Assembly: GCA_021234155.1 (NCBI GenBank)
Contig: JAJEKV010000001.1
Coordinates: forward strand, 31,570,177 to 31,634,176
DNA from: Isoetes taiwanensis
Taxonomy: Eukaryota > Streptophyta > Lycopodiopsida > Isoetales > Isoetaceae
Direction of reading: 5' to 3'
Length of the DNA: 64,000 nucleotides
The notes below the pieces were generated by a model. It saw nothing but the letters and a program-made list of their open reading frames with translations, searched no databases and had not been told where the DNA came from. A program made the translations under genes and the position numbers. Shown piece by piece: positions 33,421-43,146 of the stretch. Positions within the stretch are counted from its first letter, which is position 1. Every line of letters starts with the position of its first letter.

Positions 33421-34121
33421 TGTCTGTATATTGCAAATGATCTAGTTGGAGCTATAGATTGCAGACTAGAATGGATTTTTTTATCTTAGAAAATCTATAT
33501 GATTTTCTAAAAACTTACATCTAAACTTATCGATCTAATTTAGTATGAAGGAGAGAGAGCATTATGATGTTGCATTTGACTATTAAATCCGACATGCCCT
33601 TAGCCAACTGGGCAAAACCGTCTAGACGTTTATAAGTAGTCGCTTCTACCCATTTATGCCGGTGTCTCGGGAACGCCCCACAGGCACATTCAAGGCTCGA
33701 ATACTCGAGCGGTCTACCATGGGCCCGTTACAGTGCCAGCAGATGTGATAAGAACTTGTTAAGACCAAATAGTTTAGAGGAGAAAATTCAAATTAAGCCT
33801 ATGCAACTTTGACCCACTTTCTTTGCCAATGGACGTCTGTTAAACTACTTCTTGCATCGATAGTGGACGAGTCTGCTTTCACGTTCTCTAATAGAGTGGA
33901 TAAGGTCAGAAGGTGGAGCCAGAGGTTCGAGTTTTGTAAGCGCCATAACTTTCTCCAGGTAGCTCGGATTGACGAGATTTTTACTCCAACATGTCGGGCG
34001 TGGTCCAAATACCCTAGGGACGTCGTCATTCGACCGCAACAGGGCAAGGAAGCAGGCCAAAATCCAACTCGGGCGCCGCTCGGTTTGGCGTCCTGGAATT
34101 CAATTTGAAATGAGTATAATC
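33421..34121. other. no gene recognised
   Basis: This includes a motif GAAGGAGAGAGAGCATT at about 33547 that recurs in similar form at about 45393. 33780-34121 may be LTR or leader of the Ty3 element but does not match its 3' LTR. Confidence 0.4.
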
Positions 34122-34414
34122 GCAGTGGCGCCCGACCGTATAAACGCGTATTCTGCCGTATAATTAAAAAAAAAAAAAAGTTTTCACAAATTTTTTTTTA
34201 AACTTAAAAATGAAGTGACGTTTTTTTTTATACTTGCCTTGCTCCTTTCCTGCGCCCGCCTTAGCTGTTCGCCATAGCTGTCGGAGCCCAAGCTCCAAAC
34301 GCCTTACCTCTGCTCGCGCTTACCGCCACTATTACCCCTTAGCGCCTCATTTTCCACCTCTTCTAGACCCAGCGCCCTCTTCTTTGTTCTTTTCCTTGTC
34401 TAAGCCCAATGAAC

Positions 34415-35658
34415 ATGGCACGTATTAAAAGTACCCAGAGCTATGGCTCCCTCAACATACCCCAGATTTACGCCCAGCTTGGGGAGCATTTGGCTACCGG
34501 CCCTGAGGGTCGAGGTCCTTCTAGTTCAGCTGGTGCAACGTTTCATTGACGGCCATAGGATACCATATCCCATCTTCCACCTCTCTGAGCACTTCATAAA
34601 GCTTAACCTCCTACGGCAGTCATACACTATAGTCGAGCAACCTGACCCAGAGAGGAAAGTCCCAAGAGAGGAAGCCATACGAAGGGAGGCGGCCCGCATT
34701 AGGGAGTTGGTCCTTACAGATGACACCAGGGAAATGGAGAGGAGTGACCCAGAGGCTCGGGGCCATGAATATGTCTACCTGGGTGATGGAAGAGCCATCA
34801 TCAACTATAACCTCCTTGATCTTCCCCCATATGAATATGATGAAGTTACCCAAAGTTTTACTTGGGGTGAGGTCCCATCTTATATTAACCCGGATTACTT
34901 AATAGTGATCCAGATGGAGCCCGGCCGGACCGCTACCTTGCAGAATTGATTCGAAGGATTACGGCCCGATGTCTTGCACAGGTAGAAGCAGACATGGCTG
35001 CCGCCCGTGCTGCTCAGGAAGAAGTTGAGAGAGCCCAGAAGGAGAAACAGCAGCGGAAGCAGCAGGAGCAACAACAAAACCAGGAGCAGGGGCAGCAGCA
35101 GCAGGCTAACGCAGAGCAGGAGACCCCTTGCGGTCCCGACCAGGCAGAGAAGCCTCCCATTAAGAGACGGCGGAAGTCCACTGCCCATAGGTCGGGAAGC
35201 CAATATAAGGAGAAGCTTAAGGCTGTCGGGAGCATTGGGAAGCACACGAGCTTGAGCCGCCGGCAAGACCGGGTGGACGCAGATCGGCCTCACCCAGTCC
35301 CTGGGGGCAAGACTTTACCCAAGAAGCCCGCGCCGACGCAGAGGGCAGCCACTGTGAGGAAACCTCATCGGTTTATACCGGGTACCGTGGCCTTACGGGA
35401 GATCCGTAAATACCAAAAGACCACGAAGCTGCTATTACGGAAGCTGCCTTTCCAGCGGTTGGTCCAAGAAATAGTCCAAGAATTTAAGACCGACCTGCGC
35501 TTCTAAACTTTTGCTATTCTGGCACTCCAGGAGGCTGCGAGGCTTATCTGATAGCCCTTTTTGGGGATGCAAATCTTTGCGCTATTCATGCAAAGAGGGT
35601 CACTATTATGACCAAAGATTTGGCTCTCGCCCGAAGAATTTGGGGAGACCATAACTAG
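34415..35658 (+). pseudogene. histone H3-fold fusion protein in the Ty3 element
   Basis: Starts MARIKSTQS, echoing the H3 tail MARTKQT. It continues, after a likely shift near 34530, through an unrecognised domain of about 130 residues ([47 protein letters not shown]). After another shift near 34897 it reaches [17 protein letters not shown], a Gln-rich linker and a basic segment. The C-terminus is a histone H3 fold from about 35357: [47 protein letters not shown] at 35504 replaces the Gln that H3 has there, and one base is lost near 35540. The rest still reads [37 protein letters not shown] and a stop at 35658. No introns. Loop 1 has canonical H3 length, unlike CENH3. Role unknown; chromatin targeting is a guess. 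Confidence 0.78.
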
Positions 35659-35919
35659 CTTGTCCATCAAGCATCCTTTGTAGCAATTTTGTATCGATAT
35701 GAATATAATCGGATCTTTTGTTTACATAACTCTGTTTGCAAACAAATAATAACAATAAATAAATAATTTTTATAATTATTTAAATATTGATGCTGACGTC
35801 AGCATAAAAGTAAAAAGCTACTTAAAAGTTTTAGGGTTTCATTTGCTATTCCTTATCTCTTCTTTTGTCCTCCTCCTCCACGCATCGGCAGTGCCCATAA
35901 CCACTCCAACCCTGCTCCA
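35659..35919 (+). other. spacer between histone-fusion gene and second gene
   Basis: AT-rich; contains AATAAATAAATAAT (a polyadenylation-like run near 35755), a TGACGTCA palindrome near 35803, an AGGGTTT box near 35832 and a CT-rich leader before the next ATG. This looks like the end of one transcription unit and the start of another. Confidence 0.4.
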
Positions 35920-37218
35920 ATGGTCCCCTTTGATCTTTTACAGCCCTTTTTACTCCAGAGGATAGACCTCATAACCAACATGCAGAGTCACCCTGACTAT
36001 GTTGGCTTCCTCAAGTTCTATACTCAAGAGATGCTCCCTCTTTGCATTCCTTTGGGAGATCCACCACAGCGCTACATAGAGCGAGCTGTAGTGAGGGAAA
36101 TGCTGGGAGGAGACACCCATATATACGACGTGCTCAAGGGCAAACTCCGATGGGGCCGTAGTCCACCACTCGTCACTCATGAAGGCCAGTAATACCTTGA
36201 AGCGGCCTTTGCTCTGGCCATTCTTATGGACCAGTATGTGGACAATGACACCTTGCCGGCAGAAAAGGGCAAGGTCCCTGAGTCTTCAGATGAGGAAGAA
36301 GACGAGTATATAAGGATGGATGACTTTGTCCGGTGGAAGCAGTTGGCCGAACAGATGCCACCACAACGGGATCAGGGAGCACGGTTGACCGGATTGGATG
36401 CCCTTCCTGTTATCTATCACCAAGGAGTTCCTCCTATTGGAGGATATTATCTGGACATACCATGTAGTAGCCGGTTTGAAGGGCCGAGATAAAGCACAGG
36501 TGCTCTATGAGCTGGCCGAGTATTGCATGGATTTATTGATTTCACACCAGTAGAGCTTCCTCCAGAGGTACAACAACTGCTCTAGTTTTATCAAGAAACT
36601 ATTGAGCCGGCCGATACTCTTCTTCAGCTCAGAGATCTTGTACTTCAAGATCCTCCATCTCAGCCTCCTCAGAAAGCCTTTACGGCCACGGGACGTCACG
36701 TCCCAAATATTAATATTTTCGACATTCCTACCGAGTCAGATGAAGAAGGGGAAGATCTCTATCATAACCCCAGTCATCTCAGGGAGGAGAAACAGGAGCT
36801 CAAGGAGGAAGAGGTCACCATGGACCTCGATAAGGAAGTGGCTACTTCGGTCACACCGCAGGGCAAAGTGTTGGGGAATCACCTCACACGCTTCTTCCTA
36901 TCGGCTATTCGGCAAGGGCAGGTCCTTTTTGTAGCACGAGACCTGGCCCCAGAATCTGAAGCATTGTGGTGGAACCTCCGTGCCTTGTCCACCCTGGCGG
37001 ATCACAAGAAGCTCCCATATCGCACTTTCACTTATGTGCTAGTGCGCCGGGACTTCGCCCTTACTGCCTTGGGCCAATCAGAGGTTGCTACTGCCTATCC
37101 ACCAGAGGTTGCTTCCCTTGCAGCCACCACTGTTGATCCAGGGGTTACCCTGCTACGCCATCGGCCGCCACCATCCCCTCCTACACCGATGGATCAAGGT
37201 GCGGGACCTAGCTCCTAG
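35920..37218 (+). pseudogene. Ty3 element extra gene 2, unrecognised
   Basis: The frame starts MVPFDLLQPFLLQRIDLI and runs through GDPPQRYIERAVVREML, an in-frame TAA at 36190-36192, and MDQYVDNDTLPAEKGK with an acidic SSDEEEDEY stretch. After a frameshift near 36485 it continues DKAQVLYELAEYCMDLL, LQLRDLVLQDPPSQPPQK, another acidic stretch (TESDEEGEDLY) and LTRFFLSAIRQGQVLFVARD, and ends in a proline-rich tail at 37218. About 430 codons originally. No catalytic motif is recognised. Acidic and proline-rich segments suggest a binding protein rather than an enzyme. It may be an accessory or structural gene of the element. Confidence 0.5.
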
Positions 37219-37366
37219 ATATACATAGGAGGCATTATAGAGTACGGCCTTTGGCCACTCGAATATATGTATTATTCCATCAACATTTTTGATGCCCTTT
37301 TTAATACAAAAATTTGTTTTTCCTAAATTACTTGTCTCTCTTTTTCAAGAGTTTGAAGTATAAGGA

Positions 37367-37726
37367 ATGACTTATATATTGTATATCCATTCTTGGCTTC
37401 TTACAGGAGAAGAAGAGCCATATGACCCAACGAAAGGCTTCCAGATTGTTACGATCCTCCGCGACCATGCCTACGAGCACTTAAAGCTTACGCTCCATCG
37501 AAGTTGGTCGTACTGGGATTGCACTAAGCAGGAAGCTTTCGAGGATGCTGACGATCATCTTTGGCAGCAGTTCTACGTGCTCCGCGACCTTTTCAACCTC
37601 TTAACTATCAGCCCAACCTGGGAGTTTCAGGATGTGATCATCCAAGCTTGGGCTAAGTATAAGATGGTCCGTGCAGTGCGAGAGAGTATCCGATACTCCA
37701 TCCTTTATCCCCTTACTCAACCCTAA
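37367..37726 (+). CDS. Ty3 element extra gene 3, unrecognised
   Basis: An uninterrupted frame of up to 119 codons. The first codons before EEEPYDPTKGFQIVTILRDH may be intronic, because TTCTTACAG just upstream of them looks like a splice acceptor. Further segments are LKLTLHRSWSYWDCTKQEA, DHLWQQFYVLRDLFNLL and DVIIQAWAKYKMVRAVRES. It is likely alpha-helical and rich in aromatic residues, with no known motif. The spacers on both sides share ACAAAAATTTGTTT and a following CTTGTC. Confidence 0.45.
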   Translation: MTYILYIHSWLLTGEEEPYDPTKGFQIVTILRDHAYEHLKLTLHRSWSYWDCTKQEAFEDADDHLWQQFYVLRDLFNLLTISPTWEFQDVIIQAWAKYKMVRAVRESIRYSILYPLTQP

Positions 37727-37939
37727 AGTTGTATTTTTCTTCAATCCCACTTGTATAAATTTGATTTCAGTTTGTTGTATCTGGCAAGCTGCCCTTTTTG
37801 TAATCGTGTACATATCTTAATAACAAATCTTTTCAGTTCACAAAAATTTGTTTCCGCAAAGTGCTTGTCATAGCTATTTGGAATAATATGCTTATCTCGA
37901 ATTGTTTGTATCTTAGACGGTGCATGTCCCCCTCCGTGG

Positions 37940-38926
37940 GTGACACACGTCCAATCGGGTCATCTTACCCCCAAACAGGAGCTCACCATTATGAAGCGCC
38001 AGCTTACTGAGCTCCAGGCCTATGTATTGCAAATCAATCCACCCCAAATGCAACAAGAGTATGGGCCTGAGATTCCTGCTCCACTGAATCAGCCGCCGTC
38101 GCCACCTGCACCCGCACATGTGCCAGCTACCGCATCTCGATCTAAGAGGACTCATAGTGGTTCATCCTCAGATGCCACTTTTGAGTCATCTGACTCATCT
38201 GACTCTTCGGAGGACGAGGCTGACTATGCAAAAGCCAGAAAGAAGGATTACCAGAAGGCAGTGGACTCTGCCATTACTAGTATCTGGAAGAACCGTAAGC
38301 TGGCACAGTTCTCAGGAAAAACCAGGTCTGGGGTTGATGCAGAATCCTAGTTGGATGAAATGCAGGAGTTCGGTAAATCATATGGAATGACCGAGAAAGA
38401 TATTGGGAAAGTTGCCACCACCAATCTCACAGGGTCTGCTCGTACATGGTGGAAGAGATATGCCCGTTCCCATGGGCTGACGAGAGGAAGGTGCCGCTAT
38501 AAGGTTTTTGCTAAGGCCTTCAAATCTCATTATGTGCCCAGGGCTCACCGCTGTCAACAGATCCAAACCTTTTACCGTCTTGGACAAAAGAACATGTCCG
38601 TCCAGTCATATACAGATGAGTTCATGAGGTTACGCTTATATGTTCCAGGGATAAATGAGCGCAAGGCAGTTGAGGGGTATATAGAGGGCTTATCCCCTAC
38701 TTTAAGGAAAATGGTTCGAGCAATAGACCCTAAAACAGTTGTCGAAGCAGAGGCTAAAGCCCTTAGCCTAGAAGAGAACACTCCCAAGTATCAGCCATCG
38801 CGACCCTCTTCTTTCAGTCAGAACAAGGGGTATACACTTTCAGAGGGCGCTCACCTAGCCGGGGCCTCCCGCCTCTACCGGATATCAGCAGTCCGAGAAG
38901 AAAGTTTCCTTTATAGTACCAAATAA
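37940..38926 (+). pseudogene. Ty3/gypsy gag (capsid)
   Basis: The N-terminal frame from 37940 has a proline-rich then Ser/Asp-rich region (SSDATFESSDSSDSSEDEAD) and ARKKDYQKAVDSAITSIW. A TAG at 38348-38350 interrupts the frame, which then continues as MDEMQEFGKSYGMTEKDIGK, GSARTWWKRYARSHG and VFAKAFKSHYVPRAHRCQ, with SVQSYTDEFMRLRLYVPG. This is the retrotransposon gag domain. The frame ends at 38926 because of a shift before the zinc knuckle. Confidence 0.85.
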
Positions 38927-38989
38927 GTCTACCAATACTGCAGGAGCTTTCAGGGATATCCTTCAAGCCATTCCCAAGGAAGCTCGTGA

Positions 38990-39165
38990 ACAGTTACATA
39001 AGGATAGGGCTTGCTATCGATGCTTTCGCCCGGGACACCGTATGCAGGAATGCCCCTATATTACACAAATAGTGCAGGTTGCCCTTACTGATATGGATTG
39101 GGAAGGCGTAGGGGATTCAAACTATCCGGATGATGCTGCTGACGGTGACGCGCCTGACTATATAT
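38990..39165 (+). pseudogene. gag CCHC zinc knuckle
   Basis: A frame reading CYRCFRPGHRMQEC at 39012-39053 gives the nucleocapsid knuckle Cys-x2-Cys-x4-His-x4-Cys. It follows a frameshift from the main gag frame, and the frame stops at about 39165. Confidence 0.8.
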
Positions 39166-39179
39166 AAGGTGAGTCCCAT

Positions 39180-39869
39180 ATTTATGTTGCCATTGAAACG
39201 GGTCAAGCCAACCATCAGCCTTCTGTTATTTCCACGGTTGGCCAAGTAGATTGTAGGCCTTTCATTATCCTCATGGACACTGGCAGCACGCATAATTTTG
39301 CATCTCCTAGAATGACAGAGGCCTTACAACTCACTCCCTTGAAGTCTAAGCCACGTCCAGTTATGTTGGCTAGTGGGGCTATACGCCACACATGGGGTCG
39401 ACGCATCAATTTGAACATTCAGCTGCCAGGAGCACCTGTTGCTCTAGGAGTGGAAATAATGGATATTGGCCGTTATGATCTCATTGTGGGAATGGAATTC
39501 CTGGCTGCTGCCAAGGTCAACATTGACTGTGAGAAGCGGGAAGTTACCTTTAATGCAGCCAATGGAGCCCGAGTGACCATAGCAGGTAAGCCGGTTATTC
39601 CCATTATGCAATGTATTTCATTACGCCAGTTCTATAGGGCTCTCAAGAAATCTCAAATCATTGGCATGATTCAACTTGCTTCAGTGGAAGCTAAGTCCAA
39701 GCAGAATAAAGTTCTTGATACCTTGCCTCCGGCAATAGCCGTGGTTCTTCGGGAATACCATGACCTATTTCCCGAAGAGATTCATCGCTTGCCACCTTTT
39801 AGAGGAGTGGAATGTGAAATTCCTTGGAACCAGGCACTAAGCCTACCAGTAAGGCCCCATATCAAATGA
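39180..39869 (+). pseudogene. Ty3/gypsy aspartic protease
   Basis: Retropepsin-like domain with the catalytic DTGSTHNF near 39276-39299, then MLASGAIRHTWGRRI and MDIGRYDLIVGMEFL. It continues into the linker to RT (LREYHDLFPEEIHRLPP) and shifts frame near 39840. It would process the gag-pol polyprotein. The active-site triad is present. Confidence 0.85.
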
Positions 39870-40462
39870 GTATTCTTGACGCAACAGAGCTTAAGAAGCA
39901 GTTGCAAGAGCTCCTCAAATTAGGCTTCATTCGACCCAGTGTCTCACCTTTTGGCGACCCGATACTCTTCGTTAAGAAAAAGGATGGCACCTTGAGAATG
40001 TGCATCGACTACCGCCAACTGAACAAGCATACCATCAAGAATCGGTATGCTTTGCCACGGGCCGACGATCTAATGGATCAGTTGCAAGGGGCTAAGTACT
40101 TTACAAAGATTGACCTTCCATCGGGATATCACCAGATATGGATTAAGGAGGGTGACATTCATAAGTCCACTTTTCGGACGTGTTATGGGCATTATGAGTT
40201 CACTGTGATGCCATTTGGCCTGATTAATGCCCCGGCCACCTTCATGAGGCTCATGAATGATGTCTTCCATGAATACCTTGATGATTTTGTCATCATATTC
40301 TTCGATGATATCCTCATATATAGTAAGACCTTAGAGGACCATGAACGGCATCTTCGCTTGGCCCTACAGAAATTGAGGTGCCACCAGTTATATGACAAAT
40401 TCTCCAAGTGTCGGTTTGCAACCACCATTATCTGGGACATATCGTATCTGCAGAAGGAATAG
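39824..40462 (+). pseudogene. Ty3/gypsy reverse transcriptase
   Basis: RT palm and fingers: [54 protein letters not shown] and [19 protein letters not shown]. The catalytic box is [10 protein letters not shown] (Asp pair at 40304-40309); FFDD in place of the common YLDD keeps both aspartates. The frame breaks at 40462 before the thumb/connection. Its place between protease and RNase H, with integrase downstream, defines Ty3/gypsy order. Confidence 0.9.
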
Positions 40463-41175
40463 CCACAGATCTAGCTAAGATTGAAGCAGTAAAGGAGTGG
40501 CCAATTCCAACCAATGTGTCTGAAGTCTGAAGTTTTCTAGGCTTGCCCGGTTATTACCGTAAGTTTGTCAAAGACTTTGCCAAGCTCGCCGCACCTTTAA
40601 CGGATCTGACCAAGCATGAAAAGGTTAGGGATTGGATGGCACATTGGAAAGACAAGGTTCAGGCCGGATTTCAAGCATTGAAGGATGCTTTGACAATAGC
40701 TCCTGTTCTTACCATGCCAGATCCTCAAAAGGATAAGTGGATTGCCACGGATGCTAGTAAAATAGCTACCGGTGGAGTCTTAATGCAAGAAGGTCGGGTT
40801 ATCGCCTATGAATTCTCGAAAGATGAATGACGCAGAACAGCGATACCCCACGCATGATCAAGAGTTGCTCGCGATTGTGCATGCCTTGCGCATTTGGAGG
40901 CACTATTTACTTGAAGACGATTCCACTTAGATACTGATCACAAAAGCCTCCAATACATCTTCACGCAACCCCATCTCAACTTGAGACAAAGACGATGGAT
41001 GGAATTCCTTGAGGAATATGATTTTGAGGTCATTTATAAGCCGGGCAAGCATAATGTTGTTGCTGACACGCTTTCCAGACATCCATTCATTACTCGCACG
41101 CATTGCAATGCTATATCCACACTCTCCAGTGAGTTTGGGAAGCAGATACAGCAGGCCCTTCCCAGAGACCCATAA
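40463..41175 (+). pseudogene. Ty3/gypsy RNase H
   Basis: Pieces in different frames: GYYRKFVKDFAKLAAPLTDL, KWIATDASKIATGGVL (first catalytic Asp), [10 protein letters not shown], then [19 protein letters not shown], and [20 protein letters not shown] with [11 protein letters not shown]. Together they match the gypsy RNase H and connection domain. At least two frameshifts and a stop near 40828 inactivate it. Confidence 0.85.
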
Positions 41176-42646
41176 TTCTAGGAGATATGGCAAAGCGTTT
41201 CCAAGGAAGCCAGAACGGACAAGGAAAGGGAGACCTTTCGCTACTATAAGAAGGAGGCTGAACTCCTTTATTATAAAATATCAGGAGTTCGCAAGCTCAT
41301 TCTTCATGATACACATACATAACAGTCCTATAGCAGGACATGCAGGATTTATGAAGACATATTTCAAAATCCGCTCCAGCTATTTCTGGCCAGGAATGAA
41401 AAAGCACATTGCCAGGTACATTAAGCAATGCCAGATCTGTCAACAAACAAAGGCTGAGCAACTGCGTATCCCAGGAGAGTTGCAACCCCTAGATATCCCC
41501 AGTGCAAAATGAGAAGTTATTACCATGGATTTTATCGTGGGACTTCCGCGCACCTTAAGAGGGTTTGATGCCTTAATGGTGGTGGTCGACAAACTTTCTA
41601 AGATGGCACATTTTCTGCCATGTCGTACCACGGATACTACATTGGACACCGCCTTGCTGTTTACCAAGGAGGTATTTCGTCTGCATAGGACGCCTCGTAC
41701 TATTATATCAGATCGGGATCCTAAGTTTGTTAGTGCCTTCTGGAAAGATTTCTTCAGCACTATTCAAACTAAGCTTGCCATGAGCACAGCTTATAATCCG
41801 CAGACAGATGTTCAGACAGAGTGTACCAATCGCATAATTGAAGATATGCTACGTAACTATGTCTGGAACAAGCAATCTCAATGGGCAGACTACATCCACT
41901 TGGTGGAGTTCGCCTATAACAGCACTAGACAGGAGTCCTCAAGGATGCCTCCTTTCATGATTAATTACGGCTACCAGTGCCTTACTCCAGACACGTGGCA
42001 TAATCCAGTATCCAAGGTGGAAGTTTCTCAACAGTTGCTTATAGACATGCAAGCACTAGTCGAAGAGGTTCGAGCGTACTTGATAGCCGCAAGAGCTCGG
42101 CAAAAGAGTCTTGCTGATCGACATCGCACGCCCCGGGAATCTCAGATCGATGATTCCGTTTGGCTAAAGATCAAGGTGAAGCAAGCCAAACTTAAGATTG
42201 GCAATTGTAAGCAGCTTGCACCTAGATGGGCGGGACCTTTCCAGATAACCGAAAGGATAGGCTCTCAGGTATACCGATTGGATCTACCCACACATTTGAA
42301 GATCCATAAAGTTTTCCATGTAAATCTTCTCAAGAAGCATCATCCGGATCCAGAAGAAGTTCTTGACACACCAACACTTCTGGAGATGACTGAGGATCAA
42401 TTAGAGATTGTGCCTGAAGCTCTCTTTGATTGCCCGTATAAGCAAACCCGCCGAACTCAAATTTTACAATACTTGGTTAAGTGGAAACACTTACCCACAG
42501 AGGATGCAACATGGGTTCTTAAAGCAGATCTGGATAAGACTTACCCGAACTTTATGAAGGAATGCCAGGGCCAAACCATTCAAGATGCGATCACCTCCAA
42601 CCCTAACGGTAAGCATAGCGTTATTAGTCCGACAGGGGTCATATGA
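41176..42646 (+). pseudogene. Ty3/gypsy integrase with C-terminal chromodomain
   Basis: The zinc-binding HHCC region (HNSPIAGHAGFMKTYF, CQICQQTKAEQ) lies at about 41320-41460 in one frame, and the core runs from 41525 in the next. The core has DFIVGLPRTLRGFD, SDRDPKFVSAFWKDFF and the TECTNRIIEDMLRNYV region. This is followed by GPFQITERIGSQVYRLDLP and, at about 42411-42555, a chromodomain (ILQYLVKWKHLPTEDATW). The 373-codon core-to-chromodomain frame is open. Chromodomains of this type guide chromovirus integration to modified chromatin, in several cases by binding methylated histone H3. Confidence 0.88.
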
Positions 42647-43146
42647 GCGAGATCCGACATGGATCATTGTAGGGGTTGGGTTACATGCATCTTAGATGGA
42701 AAACTGTGCATATAGGCATTCATGATAGGACGCAGTCATCTACGGCTATAACGGGAATATCACCATTCCTTATGTTGCGACGACATGCCAGCCATAGGCA
42801 TGATAGGATTCTTGCATTTATTTTTTTAAGGGGATGGTACCTTCAACCACACTACTTAATTTATTTCTTAAGCACTAATACATTTACTTCTGCAGGCCAG
42901 TAGAGCATACTGATAGACTGCAGAAGAACCTGGGCCTCACCCAGCAGGCCAACTTGTGTTTTTGAAATTTTATGTTTTGAGTGTACTCTTGAGTTGTTAC
43001 TCTGTTATTACTTATGTCGAAAAAAGACTTTTGTCCTACCACCTATGTAACCTTTTGATGTCTTCAATAAATGAGAGTTATCTTTTCTACATTTAATCTC
43101 CACTAACTCTAATACTGAGGACAGCATTAATCCAAAGGGGGGAGAA
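42647..43146 (+). other. element 3' untranslated region and polypurine tract
   Basis: Non-coding tail of the Ty3 element. It ends in AAAGGGGGGAGAA immediately before the 3' LTR, the expected plus-strand primer site. An AATAAATGAG motif lies near 43066. Confidence 0.7.

Noticed and set aside
34895-35293. Leu-rich minus-strand frame resembling a membrane protein
   Set aside because: It is the antisense of the Gln-rich linker (CAG repeats read as CTG, giving Leu).
35357-35658. H3 fold could be an ordinary or centromeric histone gene
   Set aside because: It is the tail of a longer frame with a linker and unknown domain, carries a stop and frameshifts, and lacks the longer loop 1 typical of plant CENH3. 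A second copy has the same fusion layout.
37904-37940. Possible 5' LTR or primer site directly before gag
   Set aside because: No TG..CA bounded sequence or match to the 43147-44688 LTR occurs there; the spacer resembles the one between the two upstream genes instead.
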